Origin: Elephas maximus indicus
Lineage: Eukaryota; Chordata; Mammalia; Proboscidea; Elephantidae
Assembly (NCBI RefSeq): GCF_024166365.1
Contig: NC_064824.1
Span: forward strand, 130,253,108-130,317,107
Direction: 5' to 3'
DNA length: 64,000 nucleotides
Made by a program: the position numbers and the translations under genes. The notes beneath the pieces were generated by a model. That model had not been told where the DNA came from. It saw only the letters and a list, made by a program, of their open reading frames with translations, and searched no databases. Below are positions 35,397 to 47,332 of the stretch, piece by piece (position 1 is the first letter of the stretch; every line of letters begins with the position of its first letter).

Positions 35397-36640
35397 ACCT
35401 CCTAAATGAACAATATTCTAAATTTCCACTCACTTCATCACCTCTAACCTGAGGTAAGGTGAATTGGGTTGATTTTCTGAGTTGACACTTATGAAAACAA
35501 GATGTTTACCTTTCCCCTTCATCCTGTCTGCTCTCCAAATAACTCAATAATCCTACTACCAGTTGCTCCTATTGCAGTAATTTTCATATATTACTCAGAC
35601 TCCACCACCATTTTTAAAAAGGTACGTGCAAGAACGTTGTGTGGGCAGTAGATTAAAAAGAAAAAGAAAAACATTCTCCAAACAAAAGTCAGCCTATCAA
35701 TGTATCCTGACTAGAAACATTCAATGAAGAAGGCGCTAGACATTAACAAGATTAACGAAATAATCCTAGCAGGTATCGTAGCAGTTCAATCTAGCGCACA
35801 GTTTACCTTGGTGGTCTTGGAGACAGAGCAGAGATTTTGCACAGAGACAGCACACTAGCTAGCAGCAGCAGATGGAGATGAGCCCTGAGCTCTGGCTTCC
35901 GCTCCACTTCTGAGCCTTGGTGGCCCCAGGCAGGTTGCAGTCTTCCTGCTCTGTCCACCTGGCAGACCAGCGTGCCTGCCTCTGACCCAGTTGCAACATT
36001 TGGGAGAAAATGGAGGTGTGTATTGCTGGTGTTACCCAGCAGCAACCTCACCCAGTCAGTGCCTGTGACCTTGAATGCAGCCCCAAGGACAGCCACTACC
36101 TTTGCATTTGAGGTAACTCACTCAATTTTCTTTGGCTACTCATAGAAATGTCACATTCCTTCTTTTTGCTGGTACACATCATTTTTTCATCTCAGGAAAA
36201 AAGCCACAGCTCTTTTTTTTTTTTTTTTTTCTTCCACCAGAGACCCTGTAGCACGCCCTCTATCATAGCCTCCCACTTCTCAAAACCTCTCACTTCTAGA
36301 AAGCCACGTATTTTACTGCTGCTTGCCTTTCTTCAGGATATGTGGGCGCGATAGGCTTTTAAGATGATAAATCCCTTGCTAATCCTCTTCATTTTAAGGT
36401 GCTCATAGGTTTTTCTTTGCCTCCTATAAAATTTAAGATTCGTATTTCTACTACTATCAAACTTGATTGGGACAGTTTTTCAATATTTTTGTTTTCACCT
36501 GCCTTGGGAAAATTTCTTTCTAAGCAACTTCTTTACACATTTTCCACCACCTGCCTGTCGGTTGTCATACTGCAGTGGCTGGTGTGTTATTATGATTCTG
36601 GAACCTGTACCACTGGTATATCAAATACCTGTCACCTATG
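35397..36640. other. Repeat-poor part of the presumed first intron
   Basis: Includes a GC-richer island at 35800-36110 with a minus-strand AAG|gtaaac junction near 35805, and a long T run near 36211. No confirmed exon. Confidence 0.4.
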
Positions 36641-36930
36641 GTAGACAGGATTCAGTGGAACTTTCAGACTAAAACAGACTAAGGAGAAAGGCCTGGCAAT
36701 CTACTTAAAATTTAGCCAATGAAAACCTTACGGATCACAACGGAATATTGTCCGGTATTGTACTGGGAAATGAGTCTCCTAAATTGGAAGGCACTTCACA
36801 ATAGTGGCAACAATGGGCTCAAACATACCAATTTCATGAAGATGGTGCAGAGCTGGGCAACCATGTAATAATACATAACGTTGCCATGAGTTGGAGCCAA
36901 CTTGACAGCAACTAACAACAACAATGTGTT
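36640..36930 (+). mobile_element. Short RTE-derived element (5' and 3' ends only)
   Basis: Left part resembles the RTE leader (ggcctggcaatctactta, gatcacaacggaatattgtc; compare 12880-12975). Right part is the RTE 3' end (ggcaacaatgggctcaaaca, agcaactaacaacaacaa). The coding middle is missing. Confidence 0.7.
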
Positions 36931-37007
36931 TTTAGTCTCTTGATTTTAGAGTTCAATTTTTTTTTCTTCTCTTTTATTCCGTATATTAACATTCTACTGA
37001 CCTTTTT

Positions 37008-37216
37008 GGAGCCCTGGTGGCACAGTGGTTAAGTGTTCAGCTGCTAACCAAAAGGTTGGAGTGAACCCACCAGCTTTTCCTCAGGAGAAAGATGTGGCAG
37101 TCTGCTTCCATAAAGATTACAGCCTACGAAACCCAACAGGGCAGCTCTACTCTGTCTCATAGGGTCACTATGAGTTGGAACTTGACTTGACAGCAATCAG
37201 TTTGGTTTTTTTGGAT
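37008..37216 (+). mobile_element. AfroSINE
   Basis: ggagccctggtggcacagtg head. Flanked by similar ctgacctttt/ttgacctttt. Confidence 0.9.
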
Positions 37217-37377
37217 TTATTGACCTTTTCCTCTTATGCCACTTTTATCTTGTTCTTTAACTACACCCTTAGAATCTTTCTAGCTGGTTTCAGTCTAGCA
37301 TTCTTTTCTATAAAAATGGATATAGCCTCAAAAAAAGAGGTAGGCCAATCATAAGTGTTTATCTGATTTTCTTTTTT

Positions 37378-38560
37378 TTAATTGTACTTTAGATGAAGGT
37401 TTACAGAAAAAACTAGCTTCTCATTAAATAGGGAGTACACATATTGTTTTAGGACATTGGTTAACAACCCCACGACATGTCAACACTCTCCTTTCTTGAC
37501 TTCGGGTTCCCTATCATCAGCTTTCCTGTCGTCTCCTGCCTTCTAGACCTTGCCCCTGGGCTGGTGTGCCCCTTTAGTCTCATTTTATTTTATGGGCCTG
37601 TCTTTAGCTAAAAGGTGAACCTCAGGAGTGACTTCATTATTGAGCTAAAAGGGCTTCCGGGGGCCGTAGTCTCAGGGTTTCTCCAGTCTCTGTCAGGGGA
37701 GTAAATCTGGTCTTTTGTTGCGAGTTAGAATTTTGTTCTCCATTTTTCTCCAGCTCTGTCCAGGATCCCTACTGTGATCCTGTCAGAGCAGTCAGTGATG
37801 GTGGACGGGCACCATCTAATTATACTGGACTCAGTCTGGTGGAGGCTGTGGTAGTTGTGGCCCATTAGTCCTTCGGACTAATCTCTCCCTGGCGTCTTTA
37901 GTTTTCTTCACTCGCCCTTGCTGCAGAGGAAGTGAGGCCAGTGGAGTATCTTATATGGATGCTCACAGGCTTTTAAGACCCCAGATGCTACTCAGCAAAG
38001 TAGAATGTAGAACAATTTCTTTATAAACTATGTTATGCCAGTTGAGCTAGATGTTTCCTGAGACCAAGGTCCCCAGCCCTCCATCCAGTAATTTGGTCCC
38101 TCAGGGAGTTTGGATGTGTCTATGGAGCTTCTATGACCTTGCCTTGTACAAGTTGTTCTGGCTTCCCCAGTTTTGTGTACTGTCTTACCCTTCAGCAAAG
38201 TTACCACTTATCCATTGTCTATTTAGTGTTTTTCCATCCTCACTCCTCCCCTTCCTTCTAACCATCAAAGATTGTTTCTTTTTGTGTTTAAACCTTTTCA
38301 AGAGTTTTTTTTTATGGCAGTGGCCTCATACAATATTTGTCCTTTTGTAGTTGACTTATTTCACTCAGCATAATGCCCTCCAGATTCATCCATGTTCTAA
38401 GATGCTTCACAGATTCATCATTGTTCTTTGTGGTTGCATAGTACTCCATTGTGTGTTTGTACCATAGTTTGTTTATCCATTCATCTGTTGATGGGCATCT
38501 AGGTTGTTTCCATCTTTTTGCTATTGTGAACAATGCTGCAATGAACATGGATGTGCATAT
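37378..38560 (-). mobile_element. 5'-truncated L1 with 17-bp target duplication
   Basis: Antisense 3' UTR of the type seen at 50100-50940, then the ORF2 C-terminus. Bounded by atctgattttctttttt at 37361-37377 and 38561-38577. Confidence 0.93.
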
Positions 38561-38931
38561 ATCTGATTTTCTTTTTTATAACATCTCTGAAACTCTCCAA
38601 TTTTCTAATATTAATTCCAAGATAAATTCATTTGTCATTATAATTCTGTGGCCTGAAGAAAAGAAGGCTATTTTTTTTTTTTTATGGGAAACAAAAATAC
38701 TTTGTTGCTAAGATTCCATTTGGAGTGAGTTGCAAAGTAGAGCTAGAACTCACAAATCCTTGTTGCCGAAGTGGGGTGAGCCCTCCGAGTTGCTGTGTTT
38801 CCTTAATTTAGCCTTTACTACTACAGCATTTTTTTGTGAATTACATTCAATACAAATTTTCATGTATTGTTCACATATGGAGTTGGGCTTAAGCCAATTT
38901 GCAGTTTATCTAAATTTCAGACATGGACAGT

Positions 38932-39554
38932 CAGTGGTGTCACTAGGAGGGTGCAGGGGGTGTGGGCTGCACTGGGCAACATGGTCAGAGGGGTGACGCC
39001 AAAATGACTGTCTATAAAATTTTTGTGCCATGTTTCAGCAGAATTTATTATTTTTTCTAAAAATATCCCTGTAGTTACAACAACAAAAACATTTTTTGTA
39101 AGCCCAGCTTACAAGTATCAATATACTTACAAGGCTAAAACTCCAGGCTAATTTATTTTTTGAACTTTCTAGCGTTCTCCGGTCAGAGCTGTCATTATTG
39201 CTCAATTACAAAGAGGCTTTGAATCATGTGGTTTCGTCTGCACACGCTACAAGCGAGCGCTGTTGTTTTCATTTCTGCTGGTGGTTTTACAGTTGTTAAC
39301 TTTGTCAAATGTTCTGGTGTTTTAGCTATGATATTGTGGTAATTAGTGTTTGTGAATCTTTGTCATTAACTTTTTTGAGAATGAAGTAGTAATTAAAGGA
39401 AAAGAAGGAGTGATAGGCAGGATTTATGATTTATGAGTAACAAGAGTGTACAAACATTACAAAGAATTCTGTATGATCTGGTACAGGAGGAGGTCCATGA
39501 GGCAGGGTGGCACCATAAGTTACTGTACTGACACCAACCCTAGGGACACCACTG
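38932..39554. mobile_element. hAT-like nonautonomous DNA transposon
   Basis: Terminal inverted repeats cagtggtgtcactagg (left) and cagtggtgtccctagg (reverse of right end). Flanked by tggacagt (38924-38931) and tggacact (39555-39562), an 8-bp duplication with one mismatch, which is the hAT size. No open transposase. Confidence 0.8.
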
Positions 39555-40209
39555 TGGACACTGTCCTACTACCTAACCCATATACTGTGTATGGAGGATG
39601 TCTGTAAGTATATATGTATACATAAAAACTATGGCTACTGATATTTCTCAGCATATTTTCCATTTGCATATGATAAGCAACTATAAAAAAGTAAGTATTG
39701 CAGACATGAGTACACAAATCTTATCTCCACTGGTGGGCTTCCTACCTCCTTGAGGTCTAGGTAGATTTCCTAGCCAAGGAGGGGCCTTGGTTGATCTAAT
39801 TCTACCACCACCATATTCGCCCCTATACCCACCTACCCACCTAGCCCACAGAAGGTGGAGTTCTCCTCCCAGTGACACAAAGCTTTCAGAGGTGTGCCTC
39901 CCTGCAGCAGGGGACAAGACAACCTGGTCAAAGTAAAGAACTTCCTCAAACCTGGTTTTGTAAAGGCTTCCCACAACAGAGAGCCTGGAGGATAAGGGAC
40001 TAAGACAGTGGAAAGAATCACAGCAAATCCTCTTCCATCCTTGTTTAGAAATACTGCCGCCAAAATTAGAATTAACCCAAACGCCAACAGTAATGTAGGA
40101 GGAAAAATATGTAATCTCCAGTCTCCACCCAGTTCCTGTCCACTCCTCCCTGTTAATCAGGTTGCTGTTGTGTTAGCTGCCATGAGTCAACCCTGACATA
40201 AACTCTAGA
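39555..40209. other. Unique-looking intronic DNA
   Basis: No element or gene recognised. Confidence 0.45.
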
Positions 40210-40570
40210 ACCACAGGCTTTTAGAAGAAAACATAGGAGGTCTTCATGACCTAGGGATTGGCAAATATTTCACTGAAATGGCAAAAAGGATTAACCTTAA
40301 AAAAAAAAAAAAAAGATAAACTGAAAAAAAAATAAAACTAAAGATTTGAAAAAAATCCTGACCTTTTTTCAAGTCAATTTATTAAACCAATCAGATCAAA
40401 TCTTATATTATTGCTCCCCAAGAAACACCATTAAGAAAGTGGGAGGAAAAAGCCAGACTTAAAATAGGAATGGTCAAAATCACATGCAAACATACTCAAC
40501 AACATAAGTTATCAGAAATGCAAATTAAAACTATAATACAACACTTCACGACCACTGAAATGGCTGAGCT
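40210..40570 (+). mobile_element. Older L1, left part of insertion site
   Basis: ORF2 C-terminal L1 sequence (agaaatgcaaattaaaac). Broken at gaaatggctgagct and resuming at 50951. Confidence 0.7.
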
Positions 40571-41036
40571 TGAGCCAACATGGTGCTGTAGACAGAAGCA
40601 CCATGCTCTCCTCCATAGCAAAGACCCGAAAAACTAAGTAAAACAGAGACAAACATCAATCCTCGAACCCCAAGCATCAAATGATGGGATAAAGAACTCA
40701 ACTAAGCACCGAATGGACTAAGAAACTGACGGTGAACAGAGTGAAGAGAGATTCAGAGTGAGGGTCCCCTATCAGCTAACACGGTGAAGACTCACCACCT
40801 TGGACTCAGCCACCAAGAACGGCAGACAGGGTTGTACAGGAAGACAGCTTCATGGAACTCCCAGCAGGAGACAGAGCACCCGGTAACAGCAATACACGCT
40901 TTCCCACCCCTCACCCTTCCTCCCCTTGCTTGGCCTCCACTGCTGTCTGGCAGGGCTCGGTTGCTTGGTCAGGGAAGCAGGCGCTGGCTCCTTGCTGCTT
41001 GGATTTACTTCGCCCATACCAGCTGGCTCCTTAAGT

Positions 41037-42200
41037 GCCATTTTTTTTGTTGCTCTTGTTGCTTTTTTCAGCTGCTTTTGGCTTCTTTTCTCTCTCTCAC
41101 GTCTGTCTTTTATTTTCTCTAGAGCACCTGGCTCTATGTGCCACCTCCTCTCCTTCTTGACAGGCTATGAAGCACCGATCGGCTGGGGAACCACTTCCGC
41201 AGTCCACAGGACCACACTGGTGAGCTCCCTGGGGGCATTTTTTTTTCCTTTCTGTTTTTCTTTGTTTCTCATTGCTCTTCCCTCTTCCTTCTTTTCCTGT
41301 CTCCTGAATACCTGGTGCTGTGTGCCATCCCTGCTCCTTCTAGACAGGCTGTGCAACACTGCTGGGGTTGGGAGCCACCTCTCTGGTCTGTGCTGCCAAG
41401 CCAGTGGGCTCCCTTGGGGATTTTTTCTTCTTTTTTTTTTGGTTTCTTGTCTCTCTCTACCATTCTTTTCTCTTGAACACCTGGCACCATGTGCCTTCTC
41501 TGCTCCTCCTAGATGGGCTATGCAGTGCTGCCTGGCTGGGGAGCCACTTCTCCAATCTGCAGCACCACAACATTCCCCCCCCCCCCCCTTTCTCTTCTTG
41601 GCTTCTTGTCTCTTTCTACCTTCCTTCCATACCCTTCTCCTGAACACCTGACACTATGTGCTATCTCCACTCTTTCTTAAGGGGTTATGCAAAGCCTCTC
41701 AGCTAGGGACCTGCTTCTGGTGGGATCCCTTGGGGCATTTTTTTTTTTTTTCTCTCAGTTTCTTGTTTCTCTCTTCCTTTCCTTCCTCCAAACCACCTGG
41801 AATCTTTTTTTTTTTTTTTCTCAGTTTCTTGTCTCTGTCTACATTCCTTCCATTCCTTTCTCCTGACCACTTGGCTGTGTGCGCTTTTTTTAAAAATCTA
41901 GTTTCTTATCTCTCTCTCCTTTCCTTCCACCCACCTAGCTGCATGTGCCATACCTGTCCCTTTTTGATGGGCTGTGCTTCATTTCCCTGCTAGAAAGCCA
42001 CTGGCACATGGCTTTCCCAGGTCTGTGCCACTCTAATGGCAGGCTCCCTCAGCAGTTTTATTTATTTGTTTGTTTATTTTTGGCTCCTGTTTCTCTCTTT
42101 CTCTTCTTTCTCACACCCACTTAGCTCCACAGATCACAATCTCTCCCCTTACTCCTGCCTATGTGCACTGTGCAACACGCCCCTGAGCACCACAGGCAAG
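41037..42200 (+). repeat. Tandem monomers in the L1 5' UTR
   Basis: About eight units, full ones 150-200 bp. Each runs T tract, cttcttgtctctctct-type pyrimidine stretch, cacctgg...tgtgccatc, gggctatgca, ggctggggagccact, ggctcccttgggg. Starts are near 41037, 41238, 41420, 41591, 41739, 41807, 41885 and 42058. The long open frames here come from this repeat. Confidence 0.85.
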
Positions 42201-42389
42201 GTCTACTGGAACCCACCCTGCACTGACACTCAGACCTGCCTTGTTGGCCCCAGTATGTGCGACAAACAACCCATCCCAGCCTCTCCCCCTCTGCTGGACC
42301 TGCCCTCTTGCACTATAGCTGAGCAACTGGTCTCGTCTGTTGGACAAGAAGGTGAACGCAGCAAACAACAAAGAATGCCCAGCTTGCCT

Positions 42390-43210
42390 GATCAGACATA
42401 AACAACTAAAACAAAAAAACAGGATGAGACAAACAAATCTACAATCAATAAACAATAATTACTGACTGTTCCAAACAGAGTAGACAATATCAAAACATAT
42501 ATATATATATACACACACAAAAGGACAGGGCAGTTCCAGTAGGCATCAAAATAAAATACCAGATGACCTTCCAGTAGAGGAAAAGGCACTGGAACTACCT
42601 GATGGGGAATTCAAATCTCTAATATTCAGGGCTAACCAAGACATGAAGGAAAAAGCAGACAAAATGATGAAGAAATAGACAAAATCATGGAAAATACAGA
42701 CAAAATCATGGAAAAGACAGACAAAACAATTGAAGAATTCAGGAAAATAATACCAGAACAAAATGTCAAAATAAATTCACAATTAGAAACCATATAAAAA
42801 CAACAATTAGAAATCCAAAAGATAAACAACAACATTTCAGAAATGGACAGTGTCAGAGAAGGTTTGAGGAGCATGTTTGAAACAATGGAAGACAGGATCA
42901 GCGAAACTGAAGACAAATACTTGGATACAATTTTGTTTGAGGAAAAATCAGCAAAAGAATGAAGAAAAATAAAGAAACCCTGAGAACAATGTGGAATAAA
43001 ATCAAAAGCAAAAATTTGCTAGTGATCGGAATTCCAGAGCAGGAGAAGAAAATGGAAAACACAGAGTGGATTATTGAATATTTGCTGACAGAAGACTTCT
43101 CTAATATGAAAGATGAAATGCTGACCATCCAAGAAGCTCAAAGAACCCCATATAGGATAGACCCCAAAAGAAAATCACTAAGGCATTATCATAATCACAC
43201 TTTCTAAAAC
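42390..43210 (+). pseudogene. L1 ORF1 remnant
   Basis: A lysine- and glutamate-rich coiled-coil part (42600-42930, repeats of gacaaaatcatggaaaa) followed by an RNA-binding segment with NLLVIGIPEQEKK, IQEAQRTPYRIDPKRKS. Stops split it. Confidence 0.85.
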
Positions 43211-45410
43211 CAAAGGCAAAGAAGGAATCCTGAGAGCAACTCAAGAAAAATGAAGAGTCACATAGAGAGAAACAATGACTAAACTTTGATTACTCAGCAG
43301 AAACCATGCAGGCAAGAAGGCAATGGGGTGAAATATATAAAGCCTTGAAAGAAAAAAAATTGCCAACCAAGAATAATATATCCTGCAAAACTCTTGCTCA
43401 ATATGATGGTGAAATTAGGACATTTCCAGATAAACAGAATTAAGGGAATATATAAAAACCAAACTAAACTTATAAGAATTATTAAAAGGAGTCCTTCAGT
43501 TAGGGAGCCAACAACATCAGATGACAGCCTGAATCTAGGATGCAAGACTGCATCAGCCAGATACCAACCTAGGTAATGAACTTTCAAGGATAAATCAAAA
43601 CCAAAAGATTTACAACAGGGAATCAGAGAGGTGAATTTGTAAACTACAAAAACATCAGAACAATAAAAGAGAGAATAAACAGTGTAGGTATACAACTTTC
43701 AAATGAAGAGGAAGTCAAGGCAATATCAAGTAATAATAGACTGGTTCAAACTTAGGAAGATAAAGAAAAATCTCAAGGTAACCACAAAGAAAGTTAACAA
43801 ACCTACTCATCAAAATAAAGAAGAAAAACATAAAGCCTCAGTAAACACAAAACCTACAAAAAGAAAAGAAACAAACAGACAAAAATCCACAAATAAAAGA
43901 AATTCAGCACAGGAGAGTAAGAGGAACAAAGACAACATCAGCACCACACACACACACACACAAAAAGCACTACAAAATGACAGCAATAAACTCACACCTA
44001 TCAATAATTACACTGAATGTATATGGCCTAAATGCACCCATAAAGAGGGAGTGACAGAATGGATTAAAAAAACAGGATCCATCAATATGCTGTCTGCAAG
44101 AGACACACCTCAGAAACAAAGACATAAATTTATTAATAATCAAAGGATGGAAAAAAATATATCGAGCAAACAGCTACCAAAAAAGAAGAGGAGTGGTAAT
44201 ACCAATCTCAGATAAAATAGACTTCAAAACAAAATCTGTCATAAAAGACAAGGGCATTATATAGTGACTAAAGGGACAATCCATCATGAATACATAACCA
44301 TAGTAAATATCCACACACCCAATGACATGTCTTCAAAATACATAAATCAAACTCTAACAGTATTGAAAGGAGAAATTGACGGTTCCACAGTAATAGTAGG
44401 AAACTTCAACACATCACTCTCGGTAAAGGACAGAACATCTAGAAAGATACTCAACAGAGATACAGAAGATCTAAAGACCACAATCAGCCAACTTGACCTC
44501 ATAGAAATATATAGAACACTCCACCCAATAGCTGCAACATACACATTCTTTTCCAACACACATGGAATGTTCCCCAGGATAGATCACATCTTAGGCCACA
44601 AAGCAACCCTCAACAAAATCCAAAACACTGAGATAATACAAAGTATCTTCTCTGACCACAACACCAACAAAGCAGAAATTAACAACGGGAAGAGCAAGGA
44701 AAAAAAGTCAAATACACGGAAACTGAACAACACGCTGCTTAAAAACCACTGAGTAGAAGAAATTAAAGATGAAATAAAAAATTCCTAGAATCAAATGAGA
44801 ATGAAAACACATCATACCAAAACCTTTGGGACACAACAAAAGCAGTGCTCAAATGTCAATCTACAGCAATAGATGCACACATCAAAAAAGAAGAAAGGGA
44901 CAAAATCAAAACATTAGCTATACAACGTGAACAAATAGAAAGAGAACAGCAAAGGAAGCCTACAGCCAACAAAAGAAAGGATATAATAAAGATCAGAGCA
45001 GAAATAAATGAAACAGAATAGAAAAACAACAGAAAGAATCAACAAAAGTTGGTTCTTTGAAAGGATCAACAAAATTGACAAACCATTGCCAAGTTGACAA
45101 AAGAAAAACAGGAGAGGACACAAATAACCCAAATAGGAACTGAAATGTGGGACACTACAACAGACCCAAACTAAAATAAAAAGGATCATAACAGAGTATT
45201 CTGAAAAACCATACTCCAACAAATTTGAAAACCTAGAGGAAATGGACACATTTCTAGAAACACTACCCACCAAAACTAACACAAACTGATGTTGAAAAAC
45301 TGAACAGACCCATAACAAGAGAAGAAATTGAAAAGGTAATAAAAAAAAACCTCTCAACCAAAAAAAATCCTGGCCCAGATGGCTTCACTGGAGAATTCTA
45401 CCAAACATTC

Positions 45411-46023
45411 TGTTACCAACTGCCAATCTGACACAAAGGGTCTTTGCCTTTTCCCGGGTAAGAATACACGCGAAAGACAAACTTTATCTTCAGCAAGCTT
45501 TATTTTGCTTGAGCCAAGCAAAAGGAGTCAGTGGGAATCCAAGCCGCTCTAAAAGACTGACTCAAAAAGCGAAGCAAGGCTAGGGCTTATATGGGTTTGG
45601 TGGAGACAATAGAGTAATGAATATGGGCAGGTACTTCTCAGAATGACAGCGTATGCTAATTAGGTTGCATGTGCATGTGGAATCTAAGATGGAACCCGCT
45701 GATATTGAAGATGGAGTCCTCTCGGCAGCCCTTGGCATCACTTATTATATGGGATATAGCACAAGCACACTTGATCTTCGGCACTACATCACCATCTTCT
45801 GAGGGCTAAGGAAGGTTAAACAGTGGTCACACTTTGTTCTTCTGCACATACAGAGCCTGTAAAGGAGCAGAGGACTTGAAAAACACTAAGAAGGAGATAG
45901 TAATTCATGGGTTGTTTCAATCTTATCTCACGTTGACAGGGTGGGTTCCTGTTTACCCAACTTCTAGATGGTAATCTTTTAAGAGCTCTTTTGTTCAGCC
46001 ACCAGTTAACCCTATCTGTCTCA
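45411..46023 (-). mobile_element. Solo LTR, 613 bp, in L1 ORF2
   Basis: Starts tgttaccaact, ends tctgtctca. Flanks attc/attt fit a 4-bp duplication with one mutation. L1 joins across it. AATAAA is on the minus strand near 45500. No internal viral sequence. Confidence 0.8.
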
Positions 46024-46284
46024 ATTTAGAGAAGAGTTTACACCAGTACTACTCAAACTATTTCAGAACATAGAAAAGGAAGGAATACTTCCAAATTCAT
46101 TCTACGAAGCCAGCATAACCCTGATGCCCAAACCAGACAAAGACACCACACGAAAAGAAAATTACAGGCCAAAATCTCTCAAGAGTATAGGTACAAAAAT
46201 TCTCAACAAAATTCTAACCAATAGAATTCAGCATCATATCAAAAAAATTCCACGACCAAGCGGGATTCATACCAGGTATGCAAG

Positions 46285-46691
46285 TGTCATGGATTGAATT
46301 ATGTCCCCCCAAAATATGTATATCAACTTGGTTAGGCCATGATTCCCAGTATTGTGTGGTTGTCCTTCATTTTGTGGTTCTAATTTTACCTCAAGAGATG
46401 AAAGGGAAGTAAGCACAGAGTTGGGGACCTCATACCACCAAGAAACTAGTAACAGGAGCAGAGTACATCCTTTGGAACTGGGGTCCCTGCGCCTGAGAAG
46501 CTCCTTGACCATGGGAAGATTGAGAACAAAGACCTATTTCCAAAAAAAAAGGGTCGACAGAAAAAGCCTCCCCTGGAGCTGATGCCATGAATTTGGACTT
46601 AGCCTACTTTACTGTGAAGAAACAAATTTCTCTTTGTTAAAGGCATCCACTTGTGATATTACTGTTATGGCAGCACTAGATGGCTAAGACA
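46285..46691 (+). mobile_element. MaLR-like solo LTR in L1 ORF2
   Basis: tgtcatggattgaattatgt to gctaagaca. Exact 5-bp duplication gcaag (46280-46284 and 46692-46696). Confidence 0.88.
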
Positions 46692-46836
46692 GCAAGGATA
46701 GTTCAATATTAGAAAATCAATCAACATAAGCTACCACATAAATAAAAGAATTACATGATCATCTCAATTAACACAGAAAAGACATTAGACAAAGTCCAAC
46801 ACCCATTCCTGATAAACTCTCAGTAAAATAGGTATA

Positions 46837-47332
46837 TGTCTTAGTTATCTAGTGCTGCTATAACAGAAATACCACAAATGGATGGCCTTAACAAAGACAA
46901 GTTTATTTTCTTACAGTAAAGTAGGCTAAAAGACCAAATTCAGGGTGTCAGCTCCAGGGGAAGACTGTCTCTCTCTGTTGGCTCTGGAGGAAGGTCTTTC
47001 TCGTCAACCTTCCCCTGGACTAGGAGCTTCTCTGCGCAGGAATCCTGGGTCTTAAGGATGCAATCTGCTCCTGGTGTTTCTTTCTTGGTGGTAGAAGGTC
47101 CCCCTGTCTCTCTGCTGGCTTCTTTCTTTTATACCTCAAGAAACTGCCTCAAGACACAATCCAGGCTTGTAGATTGAGTCCTACCTCATTAACGCAACTG
47201 CTGCCCATCCTTCCTCATTAACATCATAGAGGCGGGATTTACAACATATAGGAAAATCACACAATACTGGGAATCATGGCCCAGACAAATCGATATACAT
47301 ATTTTTTGGAGGATATAATTCAATCCATGACC
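46837..47332 (-). mobile_element. MaLR-like solo LTR in L1 ORF2, opposite orientation
   Basis: tgtcttagttatctagtgct to aatccatgac(c). Exact 5-bp duplication gtata (46832-46836 and 47333-47337). Same family as 46285-46691. Confidence 0.85.

Noticed and set aside
40926..41651. Long open frames (about 241 codons plus, 160 codons minus) in the 41-kb region
   Set aside because: They lie in the pyrimidine-rich tandem monomers of an L1 5' UTR; composition and repeat structure explain them.
42495..42520. Alternating ta/ca tract as a possible regulatory Z-DNA site
   Set aside because: A short microsatellite inside an L1; no reason to assign function.
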